Shown one piece after another: positions 63,977 through 64,000 of a stretch of 64,000 bases of DNA. The stretch is from Pseudomonas sp. UMAB-08 (GTDB lineage: Bacteria; Pseudomonadota; Gammaproteobacteria; Pseudomonadales; Pseudomonadaceae): the NCBI RefSeq assembly GCF_900095225.1, contig NZ_LT607419.1, positions 287,493 to 351,492 of the forward strand. Reading direction: 5' to 3'. The notes beneath the pieces are model-generated. The model was not told where the DNA came from and did not search any database. It worked only from the letters and a program-made list of their open reading frames with translations. The position numbers and the translations under genes are program-made. Position 1 is the first letter of the stretch. Every line of letters starts with the position of its first letter.

Positions 63977-64000
63977 TCTCGACTGATCATCGGGGGAGGA

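Overview
This window is chromosomal DNA of a Pseudomonas. The gene order hisC-hisD-hisG-murA-mla-kds-lpt-rpoN-ptsN-rapZ-ptsO-pmbA-tldD-yhdP-rng-maf-mreDCB-gatCAB, and later ampE-ampD-nadC-tRNA-Thr-pilA-pilB-pilC-pilD-coaE-yacG, is the gene order I know from this genus. The GC-rich composition, the REP-type repeats and the fructose PTS cluster placed after gatB suggest the P. fluorescens lineage; that placement rests on recall of gene order and was not computed. Almost all of the sequence is well-spaced conserved core genes with few accessory insertions.

Layout. Positions 1-7250 (minus strand): end of a histidine gene set (hisC partial, hisD, hisG), murA, a BolA-like gene and the mlaFEDCB phospholipid transporter. 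7566-14607 (plus): the KDO and LPS export genes kdsD, kdsC, lptC, lptA, lptB, then rpoN, hpf, ptsN, rapZ, ptsO. 14645-15308 (minus): a two-gene toxin-antitoxin module that looks inserted. 15420-28756 (mostly minus): pmbA, darP (plus), tldD, a nitrilase-like amidase, the giant AsmA-like yhdP, rng, maf, mreD, mreC, mreB. 28966-34287 (plus): gatCAB, an RlpA-like lipoprotein, a CaCA-type exchanger with altered signature motifs, and a carboxymuconolactone decarboxylase-like protein. 34284-43297: an AEC transporter, a REPIN, the fruBKA operon (minus) and its divergent regulator fruR, then tatD. 43304-49408 (minus): a chemoreceptor, ampE, ampD and a DUF1631 protein. 49745-56067: nadC, tRNA-Thr, pilA (minus), pilBCD, coaE, yacG. 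56094-63769: a CbiM-like membrane protein with a thioredoxin-like partner, a DCC-family protein divergent from folE, a polyamine-type cluster (gamma-glutamylpolyamine synthetase-like, cupin regulator, FAD oxidase), then DUF1780, MOSC and DUF3094 genes.

How the genes fit together. The dominant theme is the cell envelope: peptidoglycan precursor synthesis (murA), cell shape (mreBCD), LPS precursor and export (kds, lpt), outer-membrane lipid balance (mla, yhdP) and peptidoglycan recycling and beta-lactamase signalling (ampD, ampE). A second theme is phosphotransfer and sigma-54 control: rpoN-ptsN-rapZ-ptsO (nitrogen-type PTS) and fruBKA-fruR (the sugar PTS) are both here, and a good sigma-54 promoter lies upstream of pilA in the same window.

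The most interesting items are non-coding or regulatory: a FruR operator sitting between the -35 and -10 of fruB; a sigma-54 promoter plus candidate PilR site at pilA; paired palindromes between a DCC-family gene and folE; two genes (mreC and the exchanger) whose best start is ATT; a roughly 100 bp palindrome between gatA and gatB; and a dispersed repeat present in inverted copies at 45.5 kb and 63.8 kb. I found no phage, CRISPR array, insertion sequence or secretion island. I do not see a clear undescribed multi-gene system; the nearest candidates are the CbiM-like/thioredoxin-like pair, the DCC/folE divergent unit and the exchanger that lacks its usual acidic residues.
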